A stretch of DNA of 52,440 bases from Clostridia bacterium (GTDB lineage Bacteria > Bacillota > Clostridia > Christensenellales > Borkfalkiaceae). The stretch spans positions 1-52,440 of the forward strand of contig CAAGAM010000130.1 of NCBI GenBank assembly GCA_900767815.1, in the 5' to 3' direction. The position numbers and the translations under genes were made by a program. How positions within the stretch are numbered: position 1 is the stretch's first letter; each line of letters opens with the position of its first letter. The notes beneath the pieces are model-generated. The model did not search any database, was not told the DNA's origin, and saw only the letters and a list, made by a program, of their open reading frames with translations. Positions 33,874 to 41,968 of the stretch are shown in pieces.

Positions 33874-34340
33874 TGGACGAAAATTTTACCGATAAAAAAA
33901 ACGATAAAAAATTGAAACTCGATTTCGAGCTTGTGCCGGACGGGTGCTGGTATTCAAATCTGAGAAGTATTTTAAAGCCCAAGCAGTGGGACGTTGTAAG
34001 GCGCGACGCTTATGCCCGCGCGGGCGGGAAGTGTATGATTTGCGGCAGACCGGCTACGCGGCTCGAAGCGCACGAAAGGTGGAGTTACGACGAGAAGAAC
34101 GGAATTCAGAAACTCGAAGACGTAATCGCCGTATGTCATTCGTGCCACAGCGTAATTCATATCGGCAGAACTCAGCTTATGGGCGACGAGGACAAGGCGA
34201 TTGCACATTTTATGAAGGTGAACGGTTGCTCGTATGCCGATTACGTCAAAGCTCTCGGCAAAGCCAACGAAATTCATCGCCGCAGAAACGAAATTCCCGA
34301 ATGGTCGGTGGATTTGTCTTACCTGAAAAAATTTACCTAA
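33873..34340 (+). CDS. HNH-type zinc-binding protein
   Basis: 155 residues; the ATG overlaps the permease stop by one base (TGATG). The motif CMICG...LEAHERWSYDE...LEDVIAVCHSCHSVIH has two CxxC pairs and His residues arranged like an HNH nuclease fold (a zinc-bound beta-beta-alpha metal). A nicking or nuclease activity is possible but no partner is visible. The 1-nt coupling ties its expression to the ABC exporter, though the functional link is unknown. Confidence 0.75.
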   Translation: MDENFTDKKNDKKLKLDFELVPDGCWYSNLRSILKPKQWDVVRRDAYARAGGKCMICGRPATRLEAHERWSYDEKNGIQKLEDVIAVCHSCHSVIHIGRTQLMGDEDKAIAHFMKVNGCSYADYVKALGKANEIHRRRNEIPEWSVDLSYLKKFT

Positions 34341-34426
34341 AAAAGTTTACTTAAAAAAAGTATAAATTCCCCGTTTAGGGGAGATAATCATCTTCGCCGG
34401 GATATTTCCCGCGGAGGTGTTTTTTT

Positions 34427-34615
34427 ATGCAACCGAAATTGACGGCAAAAGAGGTCGATTTTATTTCAGACCTCATGAACCTCGAGGAAAACGTGGCGAA
34501 AAAGGCAACGTTTTACTCGAAAACTTTAACCGACGTGACTCTCGCCGAAGAAATGAAGACGATAGCATGTAACCACGCGAAACGCTATGCGGCGCTTTTA
34601 GGGCTTTTAAATTGA
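34427..34615 (+). CDS. Small CotF-like (ferritin-like) protein
   Basis: 62 residues, a helical pair (LTAKEVDFISDLMNLEENVAKKATFYSKTLTD). It precedes the CotF-domain gene by 8 bp and resembles the small partner found with CotF-like spore coat proteins. GGAGGT precedes the ATG. The region 34341-34426 shows no gene. Confidence 0.7.
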   Translation: MQPKLTAKEVDFISDLMNLEENVAKKATFYSKTLTDVTLAEEMKTIACNHAKRYAALLGLLN

Positions 34616-34623
34616 GGTGAAAG

Positions 34624-34905
34624 ATGAAGAACGAGAATATCATGAACGAAAAGGACGCGTTGTACGACATTCTGACGGGCGAGAAGAACCTCGTCAAACT
34701 TTACGGCACAGCCATGACCGAAGCTTCGGGAAAGGACGTGAGGAAAACGGTTAAATCAAACATGTTCGAAACGGCGGAAGAGCAGTATAGGGTTTTCGAA
34801 TGTATGCAGAAAAACGGCTACTATGAAGTTCAGCCCGCGGACAAAAATTTAATCGATCAGAAAACAGACAGTTTTTCAAAGGTTTTAAAGTCTTTGGAAA
34901 AGTGA
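34624..34905 (+). CDS. CotF-domain spore coat protein
   Basis: 93 residues. The start MNEKDALYDILTGEKNLVKLYGTAMTEAS and the end ETAEEQYRVFECMQKNGYYEVQPA match the Coat F domain, a ferritin-like helical fold found in Firmicute spore coats. A GAGGTG lies just before the first ATG, though MNEKDA seven codons later is an alternative. It forms a two-gene unit with the 62-residue gene and supports that the organism forms spores. Confidence 0.82.
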   Translation: MKNENIMNEKDALYDILTGEKNLVKLYGTAMTEASGKDVRKTVKSNMFETAEEQYRVFECMQKNGYYEVQPADKNLIDQKTDSFSKVLKSLEK

Positions 34906-34922
34906 AGAAAGAGGGTTTTTCG

Positions 34923-34956
34923 GCGCGGCGGATTTTTAAAAATCCGCCGCGCTCTT
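34923..34956 (+). terminator. Loopless palindromic terminator
   Basis: GCGCGGCGGATTTTT and its exact complement form a 30-bp palindrome with a TTTTTAAAAA core, followed by TCTTTT. Confidence 0.8.
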
Positions 34957-34970
34957 TTACGCCGTAAATT

Positions 34971-34990
34971 GCGCGATAATCGGCTTATAG
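34971..34990 (+). repeat. Dispersed intergenic repeat, copy 3
   Basis: GCGCGATAATCGGCTTATAG, followed by ACGGGTTTTTT. One mismatch to copy 2 in the core. Confidence 0.6.
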
Positions 34991-35112
34991 ACGGGTTTTT
35001 TAATGCCGATTGAGATAAAAAGAGCGGCGGTTTTTTTGAGAAAAAATAAAAAAATTCAAAAAAGGCGTCAATTTGTTTGCGTTTTTTCCCGAAAAGTAGT
35101 AGGATAACGTGG

Positions 35113-35155
35113 TCGAAGGTTTTCGGAAAACACTTCGAAATAAAAAAACCGAGGT
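35113..35155 (+). promoter_or_regulatory. Candidate preQ1-type riboswitch before queT
   Basis: TCGAAG (35113-35118) pairs with CTTCGA (35133-35138). An A-rich tail (AATAAAAAAACC) follows, and CCG (35149-35151) can pair with CGG (35124-35126) in the loop, giving an H-type pseudoknot directly against the GAGG ribosome-binding site. queT genes are known to be controlled by preQ1 riboswitches. A weak promoter (TTGCGT, 17 bp, TAGGAT) lies upstream. The loop sequence does not match the preQ1-I consensus exactly, so the class is uncertain. Confidence 0.4.
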
Positions 35156-35163
35156 AACTCAAT

Positions 35164-35715
35164 ATGTTCAAAAAGGTATCGGCAAAATCGCTTTGCAGAG
35201 CCGGCGTTATCGCCGCTTTGTACGTAGTCATGTCTCTTTTGCTTTATCCGCTCACGTTCGGGACAATACAGTTCCGCCTCTCCGAGGCGCTTACCGTACT
35301 CCCGCTTTTTTTTGCGGAAAGCATTCCCGCGCTTTTTATCGGTTGTCTTATAGTCAACCTGTTCAGTGCGGCGGGAATCTACGATATTCTGATAGGTTCG
35401 GCGGCCACGCTTCTCGCCGCAATCTGCACATATCTTGCGGGCAGAGCGATAAAAAACAAGATTTTGAAATTTCTTGTCGGAATAATTTTCCCCGTTGTTT
35501 TCAACGCTTTTGCCGTGCCTCTTATTTTCGTCCTTGCGGGAACGAACGAATATGCTTACATGCTCGAAGTTGCGATAATCGGCGGCGAAGAACTCGGCGC
35601 GGTTGCTGTTTTCGGCGGGATTTTATATTTCGCCCTGGCAAAAATTTTCACCGTAAAGGATAAAAAATCATCCCAAAAACCCGAAAAAACCGAAAAACAA
35701 AAGGAAACCAAATAA
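35164..35715 (+). CDS. queT: QueT-family queuosine precursor transporter
   Basis: 183 residues with about five membrane helices. The QueT signature RAGVIAALYVVMSLLLYPLTFGTIQFRLSEALTVLPLFF is clear. It is an energy-coupling-factor substrate-binding (S) component importing preQ0/preQ1 or queuine for tRNA modification. The C-terminus has a Lys/Glu-rich tail. GAGG lies before the ATG, overlapping the candidate riboswitch. It is a single-gene unit. Confidence 0.9.
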   Translation: MFKKVSAKSLCRAGVIAALYVVMSLLLYPLTFGTIQFRLSEALTVLPLFFAESIPALFIGCLIVNLFSAAGIYDILIGSAATLLAAICTYLAGRAIKNKILKFLVGIIFPVVFNAFAVPLIFVLAGTNEYAYMLEVAIIGGEELGAVAVFGGILYFALAKIFTVKDKKSSQKPEKTEKQKETK

Positions 35716-35817
35716 AACGATCGTTTGCGGCGGCGAGATGACGATATAAACGTGTAAGCAATGTAAACGAATGGATTATTTTCCGCGCGTAAAAATAACT
35801 TTATGTGATATAATGAG

Positions 35818-35846
35818 TTGACATGCAATATATTTTATGGTATACT
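35818..35846 (+). promoter_or_regulatory. Promoter of the tyrosine kinase gene
   Basis: TTGACA and TATACT with a 17-bp spacer ending TGG (extended -10). Confidence 0.7.
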
Positions 35847-35906
35847 CTAAATGTTTCGGATAACGGGAATCCGTAACGGATTTACAAAAAAGAAAAAGGA
35901 ATTTGT

Positions 35907-37307
35907 ATGGAAAGCAAAAACGCAAACAACGAGAAAACCATAAGTCTTGCAGATCTGCTCTACGTGGTTAAGAAAAATTGGATCGTCGAACTTGCTATTG
36001 TCCTTGCGGTTATTTTATGCGGGGGGATTTACGCAAAATTTTTCAGAAAGCCGTTTTACGTCGCCAAGGAAGACGTTATAATAAAGGCGGATATCAACAA
36101 TTCCGGTTCGAGTTATAACGACACGACGCTTGCCGAAAGGTATATCGAAACTTTCAGCAAATTGTTTAAAACGGATTCCAACGTTATAAAGGCTAATCAG
36201 ATTTACAAAGATCAGAATCCGGACGCCGAAGAAAACACGATCAAAGCTTCGGCTATCTCCGTAGCGAGCGACGAAACGCTTATCATGACGATATCGTATA
36301 AAGATTATACGAGAGACGGTGCGGAAAAGAAGCTTTCCGCCGTTATTAAAGCCGCTGCCGATTTTTCGATGGAAGTTAACGAGACGGGGGAAGGAAAGAA
36401 GTTTTTTAACGCAAACATTTCCATCGTTCCGATGAACGAAGGAATGAATTCGACCAAAGGGTCGGACACGACGAAACTTCTCGTCATCGCCGTTATTTTA
36501 GGCTTTGTCCTGGCATTTTTATATGCTTTGTTCATGTATATGGTTGCCGATAAGGTAACGTCCGAAGACAGATTGGAAACGGTAACCGGCAAGAAAAATC
36601 TTATGTCGGTCGTCAAAAAGAAGAGCGAAGAACTCAGCGCCGCAGACGTCGACGCGGTGCCGCTCGACCTGACAAAAGTTTCGGATACGCTTATTTACAT
36701 CGGCGACGATAAATGTAAAGTATATCAGATTCAGTCCACCGTTTCCGGAGAAGGAAAAACTTCCGTTACGGTCAACCTTGCAAAGGCTCTCGGCGAAAGC
36801 CGCAGAAAAACGCTTATTATCGACTGCGATTTTTATAAACCGTCCGTTCATAAGGCGTTCAAGCTTCACAGGGAAACGGGTATTACCGATTATTTCAAAG
36901 GCGAAAAGAATTTCGCAGAGATTGTTAAACACACTCCCGTCGAAAACGTCGATATAATAACTTGCGGCGGAAGAATTTCCAACCATACGATTTTCTTCAC
37001 TTCGCCCAAGTTCAAAGAGATCATCGAGAAGGCTAAAGGGGTTTACGATTTCGTGCTTATCGACAGTGCGCCCGTAAAGGCTTCTTCCGACTATATCAAC
37101 ATCACTCCGCTTACCGACGCTACGATACTCGTCGTAAAAGCCGACGCTATGTCTGCAAGAGATATAACCGCGACGGTCGGCGAACTCGACGCATGCGACG
37201 CGAATATAATCGGAACCGTGTTTAACTTCGCAACGAGAGAAAAGAAAAGACATTATTACAGCTATTACGGCTACGGAAGAGAAAACGAGAATAAATTAAG
37301 CAAATAA
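35907..37307 (+). CDS. Wzz/BY-kinase fusion for polysaccharide regulation
   Basis: 466 residues. The N-terminus has a Wzz-type chain-length region with membrane helices near residues 25-45 and 195-215. The C-terminal half is a bacterial tyrosine kinase: Walker A VSGEGKTSVTVNLA, A' motif TLIIDCDFYKP, Walker B FVLIDSAPV, and a Tyr-rich tail (HYYSYYGYG) for autophosphorylation. It controls export or length of cell-surface polysaccharide. Firmicutes usually split these functions into two proteins; here they are fused. No polysaccharide biosynthesis genes lie nearby. Confidence 0.88.
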   Translation: MESKNANNEKTISLADLLYVVKKNWIVELAIVLAVILCGGIYAKFFRKPFYVAKEDVIIKADINNSGSSYNDTTLAERYIETFSKLFKTDSNVIKANQIYKDQNPDAEENTIKASAISVASDETLIMTISYKDYTRDGAEKKLSAVIKAAADFSMEVNETGEGKKFFNANISIVPMNEGMNSTKGSDTTKLLVIAVILGFVLAFLYALFMYMVADKVTSEDRLETVTGKKNLMSVVKKKSEELSAADVDAVPLDLTKVSDTLIYIGDDKCKVYQIQSTVSGEGKTSVTVNLAKALGESRRKTLIIDCDFYKPSVHKAFKLHRETGITDYFKGEKNFAEIVKHTPVENVDIITCGGRISNHTIFFTSPKFKEIIEKAKGVYDFVLIDSAPVKASSDYINITPLTDATILVVKADAMSARDITATVGELDACDANIIGTVFNFATREKKRHYYSYYGYGRENENKLSK

Positions 37308-37311
37308 AAAT

Positions 37312-37358
37312 GAGGGGCGTTTTTTAATCGGTATCGGTTTATCGGGAAACGCCTCTTT
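37312..37358 (+). terminator. Probable terminator of the kinase gene
   Basis: GAGGGGCGTTT pairs with AAACGCCTC over a loop of ~24 nt, followed by TTT. The stem has two extra G bases, so it is imperfect. Confidence 0.5.
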
Positions 37359-37387
37359 ATATTTAACCGATTAAGGAGAGAACATTT

Positions 37388-37942
37388 ATGGAAAGAGAAA
37401 AAATGTCGGCAAAAAGATTAACGCTTATCGCGCTTTTCGTCGCGCTGCTCACAGTTAGCGCGAAAATAACGATTCCCATGGTACCCGTCCCCATGACTTT
37501 GCAGACGGCGGTCGTATTGTTTTTCGCGTGCTATCTCGGCATGACAGATTCGATCGCGGGCGTTGCGATATACATAGTTATGGGGCTTATCGGCATACCC
37601 GTTTTTGCAAGCGGCGGCGGATTTGCTTATGCCGTAAAACCGTCGTTCGGCTTTACTTTAGGATTTTTGGTTTCGTGCGTGGTCTGCGGACTTATTTATA
37701 AGAAAAGCGGAAATCTTTTAAGGACGATTACGGCTGTCCTTGCGGGAACTATTTCCGTATATATAATAGGTATAGTGTATTTCCTTCTTCTGAAAGCGTT
37801 TTATCTCGGCGGGGCGATCGATTTCTGGAACGTTCTTCTGAAATTCTGGATAGTGTTCATTCCGTCGGATATCTTAAAGGGCGCGCTCTGCGTTATCGCT
37901 CTTCAGCGGATAGCGAAACTGCACACCCCGTCCGTTTCATAA
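37388..37942 (+). CDS. bioY: BioY-family biotin transporter S component
   Basis: 184 residues, six helices, with BioY markers: KITIPMVPVPMTLQTAVVLFFACYLG and GGGFAYAVKPSFGFTLGFLVS. It captures biotin and pairs with a shared energy-coupling factor (EcfAA'T) not in this window. AAGGAG precedes the ATG. No biotin-repressor site (TTAACC...GGTTAA type) was found in the spacer. Confidence 0.92.
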   Translation: MEREKMSAKRLTLIALFVALLTVSAKITIPMVPVPMTLQTAVVLFFACYLGMTDSIAGVAIYIVMGLIGIPVFASGGGFAYAVKPSFGFTLGFLVSCVVCGLIYKKSGNLLRTITAVLAGTISVYIIGIVYFLLLKAFYLGGAIDFWNVLLKFWIVFIPSDILKGALCVIALQRIAKLHTPSVS

Positions 37943-37969
37943 ATTACAACCGAAAATTTAATTTTTCAA

Positions 37970-38010
37970 AAATTCTCTCTGCCGTGAACGGACGCAGAGA
38001 GAATTTTTTT
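37970..38010 (+). terminator. Rho-independent terminator of bioY
   Basis: AAATTCTCTCTGC pairs perfectly with GCAGAGAGAATTT around an 11-nt loop, followed by a T-run. Confidence 0.85.
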
Positions 38011-38026
38011 AATTTTTTTTATTTTT

Positions 38027-38058
38027 TTGCAACAAAAACGGAAATAAAAATGTATAAT
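38027..38058 (+). promoter_or_regulatory. Candidate ECF-sigma autoregulated promoter, site 1
   Basis: TTGCAACAAAA (38027-38037), 13 bp, then TGTATAAT (38051-38058). The same -35-like element with the same spacing to CGTTTAAT precedes the lipoprotein gene. It also fits a sigma-A -10 (TATAAT), so a housekeeping promoter may overlap. Confidence 0.55.
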
Positions 38059-38128
38059 ATATGTAATCACAGTTTATATGCCGTAAGCGGACAAAAAGAG
38101 TTGTCTTGCGGCATAATTTCAGGAGAAA

Positions 38129-38653
38129 ATGAAGCGCGCGGAGATAAATTCCGTTCTGACGAAAATCGCCGAGGGTGACGAAAGAGCTTTCGAAAGGCTT
38201 TTCGAAGAAACCAAAGGCGGTGTGTATTCCTTTGTCTATTCGTATATGAAAAACAGAGAGGACTCGGAAGACGTCGTTCAGACGGTATACTTAAAGATAA
38301 AACAGAATATAGATAAATTCGAATCGTCCGGGAGCGGACTTGCCTGGATATTGCAGATAGCAAAAAACGCTGCGATAACGGAGCTGAGGAGAAGGAAAAT
38401 CTACGATAATTACGTAGAATTATCCAACGTCGCCGACAAGGTGACAACCGAACCCGAAGACGAGGGCGAGGTCACCGCAGTAATGCGCAAGTGCCTTACC
38501 GACGAGGAGCAGAGAATAATTCTTCTGCACGTTATATGGGGCTATAAGCACCGCGAGATAGCGGAGCTTTTAGATATGCCTACGGGGAGCGTTACTTCAA
38601 AATACAAGCGAGCCGTAGACAAAATAAAAACAAATTTAAAGAAGGAGGCGTAA
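38129..38653 (+). CDS. ECF-type RNA polymerase sigma factor
   Basis: 174 residues. Region 2 (GDERAFERLFEETKGGVYSFVYSYMKNREDSEDVVQTVYLKIKQNIDKFE...GLAWILQIAKNAAITELRR) and region 4 (LTDEEQRIILLHVIWGYKHREIAELLDMPTGSVTSKYKRAVDKIK) are intact, with no region 3, as in ECF factors. GGAG lies just before the ATG. It directs RNA polymerase to a dedicated regulon when released from the membrane protein encoded 3 bp downstream. It is probably autoregulated through the matching sites before this gene and the lipoprotein gene. Confidence 0.93.
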   Translation: MKRAEINSVLTKIAEGDERAFERLFEETKGGVYSFVYSYMKNREDSEDVVQTVYLKIKQNIDKFESSGSGLAWILQIAKNAAITELRRRKIYDNYVELSNVADKVTTEPEDEGEVTAVMRKCLTDEEQRIILLHVIWGYKHREIAELLDMPTGSVTSKYKRAVDKIKTNLKKEA

Positions 38654-38656
38654 AAA

Positions 38657-40000
38657 ATGAATTCGTGGAAAAAATTATTAAAGAGCGAAACGGAAAATTC
38701 GGTTAAAAACTTAACGATGTCGGAAGAAGTTAAAAACGCTTCCTTAAAGACGCGCGAAAAAACGGAATTTGCCGAAAAGCCGAAAAGGGGATTTTTATCG
38801 GGCTTTACGTTCACGCGCAGAATGGCGGCGTTTTTAACGATAATCGTCGCTTTGTGCGTTGCCGTAATTCCGAGCGCGATTGCGATAAGCAATTACGCGA
38901 GCGTAAACGCGCAGAGCGAAGTCCTTCTCGAAGTCAACCCGAGCGTGCTTTTCATAACCGATAAAAAGGGTAAAATAACGGACGTTAAATCGATGAATTC
39001 GGATGCCGACGTCATTCTTTGCGACGATGAAACGGTTAATTCCATTCGCGGCTCGTCTTTAAGCGAGGGAACGCGGATTTTTATAGACCGCGCGGCCCGG
39101 CTCGGATATATCGACTTCGATAACGGCAAAAACACCGTTAAGCTCACCTCGGATAAACCGCAGAGTTTTATAGAGGAAAGCGTTGAAACGTTAAGAAATT
39201 ATTTTTGCGAAAAGGGCATTTACTCGGTGGTTTTAAGCAAAAACGCGACCGTGAGCGAGCTTGCGGATAAACTCGGCGTTTCCGCTTCTTCGAAAGGCGC
39301 GCTTCATAAAAACGCAAGCAATCTCGAAACCTTATACGGCGAGAGGACGAACGATATAGAAAAAGCGCACAAAGAAAACGTTCTGACGGCTCTTTACGAA
39401 ATAGTTACGGAGCGCGTATCGGACATTTTAAACGGCGCGGAGCTTATTATAAGAATGAAACTCGTCAATCTCGAGATAAAAACGCATCTTTTAAATCTCG
39501 GGAAGGATTATTGGGATATAAAAGACGAAGACGTAAGCAATCTTGCAATTCTTTCTTCATATAAAAAGCGAATGGAAGAGCTTATCGGCGAGTATGCCGC
39601 GCTCACCGGCGGAAAGTGTCTTATGAAAACCCGAAGAGAACTCGAAACCGCCGAGAAAGACTATCTCGCGCTTATCGGATTCGATATGGAAGATGACGAA
39701 GAACTTATCAGAACGGGACTTAAAGAATATTTCGACAGCCTGACTTTCGAAAAATTTTATTCGGACGACGATAAGCTCGTATCCGTTCTCAAAAACACCG
39801 ATCTCGATACGTTCGGTTACGATAATCTGACGAAAACCCCCAAAACGGTTAAAGAGTACGTAAGGGAACTTAAAAAAGTGCTTGGCGGGCAAGCCGAATC
39901 CCGCGAAAAGGACAACAAAGCTTTATATGAAGCGGAAAGAAAACCGATTACGTCCGAAGAATATCGTTCGTATATCGAAAGCTTGCAGAAGATATCTTAA
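38657..40000 (+). CDS. RsgI-like membrane anti-sigma factor
   Basis: 447 residues. A cytoplasmic N-terminus (1-54), one helix (about 56-78, MAAFLTIIVALCVAVIPSAIAIS), then an ectodomain that begins SEVLLEVNPSVLFITDKKGKITDV. This is the RsgI-type motif; in studied RsgI proteins the Asn-Pro bond here (N94-P95) is self-cleaved before regulated proteolysis. The rest of the ectodomain is helical and holds no known carbohydrate-binding module, unlike clostridial RsgI sensors of polysaccharides. The N-terminus does not match the RsgI_N domain clearly. It is spaced 3 bp after the sigma gene. Confidence 0.8.
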   Translation: MNSWKKLLKSETENSVKNLTMSEEVKNASLKTREKTEFAEKPKRGFLSGFTFTRRMAAFLTIIVALCVAVIPSAIAISNYASVNAQSEVLLEVNPSVLFITDKKGKITDVKSMNSDADVILCDDETVNSIRGSSLSEGTRIFIDRAARLGYIDFDNGKNTVKLTSDKPQSFIEESVETLRNYFCEKGIYSVVLSKNATVSELADKLGVSASSKGALHKNASNLETLYGERTNDIEKAHKENVLTALYEIVTERVSDILNGAELIIRMKLVNLEIKTHLLNLGKDYWDIKDEDVSNLAILSSYKKRMEELIGEYAALTGGKCLMKTRRELETAEKDYLALIGFDMEDDEELIRTGLKEYFDSLTFEKFYSDDDKLVSVLKNTDLDTFGYDNLTKTPKTVKEYVRELKKVLGGQAESREKDNKALYEAERKPITSEEYRSYIESLQKIS

Positions 40001-40048
40001 AGCCCGTTTGCAAATAAAGTTCAAAAAAAATAAAAAATTTTTTAAAAC

Positions 40049-40080
40049 TTGCAACAAAACGCCTGTCGCTTGCGTTTAAT
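40049..40080 (+). promoter_or_regulatory. Candidate ECF-sigma promoter, site 2
   Basis: TTGCAACAAAA (40049-40059), 13 bp, then CGTTTAAT (40073-40080). It reproduces the element before the sigma gene exactly in the -35-like part and in spacing. Start of transcription would be near 40086, ~40 nt before the lipoprotein ATG. Confidence 0.55.
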
Positions 40081-40127
40081 AAGCGAAAGAACCGAAAGCG
40101 AAAGGCTTTCGAAAGGAGACAAAAATT

Positions 40128-41627
40128 ATGAAAAAGAAAATCTTATCTGCAATTATCGCCGGCGTGCTTACGCTCGGTTGTGTGGCTCCTCTTGCCGCAT
40201 GCGGCAAAAACGACGATAAAAGCGCATATGTAAGCGTGGATATCAACCCCTCCGTAGAACTCATCGTCGGAAGCGACGGAAAAGTTACGGGTGTTCGCGG
40301 AACCAACGAAGACGGACTCGTTCTTTTGTATAACGAGAGCGGTATCGAGGGCGAAACGGTTAAAAACGCCGTCGCAAAGATTGTAAATCTCGCGGTGGAG
40401 CAGGGATATCTCAACGAGGACAACAAAGTGGTCAACACCACGGTTGCCGCGACTACCGATAAAAAGACCGAAAAACTCGAAAAAGAAGTAGATAAAGTTA
40501 TAACCGCAACCGCGGACAAGAGCGGGCTTAAGGTTAAAATAGATACGGACGGAGCATATTCCGTTCAGAGAAGATTCGAAGAGTTCAAAAAGGCTCATTC
40601 TGACAGCAAAGTCGTTCAGGCTCTCACTCTTCCGAGATTCAGACTCGCGCTCAGCGTAAGCGAAACGGGTGCCGTATCTTTGGAAACGGCGGTGGAAATG
40701 GATAACGATGAACTTATCGCCGTTCTGAAAGAATACGACGAGAAGATAGAGCAGTTCGCAACCGACGCTTACATTTTGGCGAAAAGACAGGCGGAAGCCG
40801 CATACGACAAAGCGGTTACTCTGTATACTTACAGCGAATATTCGCAGTTTTACGTAAAAAATCTTACCGCTCATCATAAAACGGCATACCTTGGCGGAAT
40901 GTATCAGACTTACGCTTCCGCAGCCCTTATGATGGATTCGGTCAAGAAGGTTGTAGAGTATGCCAACCGCGCCGCAAATTATCCGCTCACCGAAGAGCAG
41001 ATCGCGGCGGTAGTCAAAGCTTTACAGCTTGAAAACGCAGATCCTATCAAAGACAAAGACGGTAACGTTACGATAAAGAGCATCGAGGCTTATGCCGATA
41101 AGAAATTCAAAAATTCCGAAGTCAATGCGGAATTGCAGGCTAAAAAGCAGGCTCTCACCGAAGCTTTGAATAAAACCGAAGCCGAAATCAAAGAGAAGAT
41201 AAACGCTTTCTGCGTCGAATATAAAGAGCAGATCGAAGCTATAGTAAACCTTGCGCAAAGTTCTTATAACGCGCTCGTCGCATTCCTTCCCGCAGACGTC
41301 AAGGCGTCGATAAAGGAAACGCTCGACGAAACGAAAGAAACCATCGAAGCTATCAAGAAATGGGCGGAAGACGAAAAATCGTACTTCACCGATATCGACA
41401 CGTTCACCGCTCGTCTCGAATCTCAGGCGGATAAATACCTCGGTAAGATAAAGGAAGACCTTTCCGAAGAAGAATGGAACACCGTTCAGAAGAGCATCGA
41501 AGCGGATATCGCAAACGCGAAGGTAGCAAAGGATAATTACAACGACGCGCTTGCAAAAGCCGAAGCCGAAGCCAAGAAGTATCTCGACTCCTTAAAGGGT
41601 AAAAGAAAACAGGAACAAGCGGCTTAA
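40128..41627 (+). CDS. Lipoprotein with RsgI-type ectodomain and long helical region
   Basis: 499 residues. Lipobox LAAC gives Cys25, then directly SAYVSVDINPSVELIVGSDGKVTGVRGTNEDG, the same motif as in the anti-sigma protein (N40-P41 equivalent to N94-P95). After ~130 residues the sequence becomes long helices rich in Lys, Glu and Ala (coiled-coil-like), e.g. QAKKQALTEALNKTEAEIKEKINAF. It has no membrane helix other than the signal peptide, so it cannot bind the sigma factor. It may compete for, or report, the signal seen by the anti-sigma protein. AAAGGAG precedes the ATG. Confidence 0.78.
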   Translation: MKKKILSAIIAGVLTLGCVAPLAACGKNDDKSAYVSVDINPSVELIVGSDGKVTGVRGTNEDGLVLLYNESGIEGETVKNAVAKIVNLAVEQGYLNEDNKVVNTTVAATTDKKTEKLEKEVDKVITATADKSGLKVKIDTDGAYSVQRRFEEFKKAHSDSKVVQALTLPRFRLALSVSETGAVSLETAVEMDNDELIAVLKEYDEKIEQFATDAYILAKRQAEAAYDKAVTLYTYSEYSQFYVKNLTAHHKTAYLGGMYQTYASAALMMDSVKKVVEYANRAANYPLTEEQIAAVVKALQLENADPIKDKDGNVTIKSIEAYADKKFKNSEVNAELQAKKQALTEALNKTEAEIKEKINAFCVEYKEQIEAIVNLAQSSYNALVAFLPADVKASIKETLDETKETIEAIKKWAEDEKSYFTDIDTFTARLESQADKYLGKIKEDLSEEEWNTVQKSIEADIANAKVAKDNYNDALAKAEAEAKKYLDSLKGKRKQEQAA

Positions 41628-41754
41628 TCGTATATAAAAGTTATGTCACCGGTCGGGCTTAACGCAAGCTTCTGCCAAAACCGCATAAGCTTGCGTCATA
41701 CCGCCGGTTTCATATATAAAATCACTTATTCTCTCTCCTAAATTGTGTGATTAT

Positions 41755-41802
41755 TAAACGATTGCACCCGCCGTGATTTTATGCGGCGGGTGCAATCGTT
41801 TA
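41755..41802 (+). terminator. Strong terminator after the sigma locus
   Basis: TAAACGATTGCACCCGCCG pairs with its exact complement (41784-41802) over a 10-nt loop, followed by TTATTAAA. An additional ACGCAAGCTT/AAGCTTGCGT hairpin lies near 41663-41697. The interval 41628-41968 also has ATGACA-6 bp-TGTCAT (near 41892-41909) before the Sel1 gene. Confidence 0.75.
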
Positions 41803-41968
41803 TTATTAAACCCGCGAATTATCCCTTGCCGGCACGAGAACGGGGTTTTACCTTCGACGAACAGAAATAAATTTAAAAAATAATTTATATATGACAAGCA
41901 TATGTCATGTTTACATTGTTACAATCGTGTCGTAAAAAACGTTCGGGGAACCGGACAGGGAGGCATGT

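Noticed and set aside
37359..37387. Biotin repressor operator before bioY
   Set aside because: TTAACC occurs once, but the complementary half-site at the right distance is missing.
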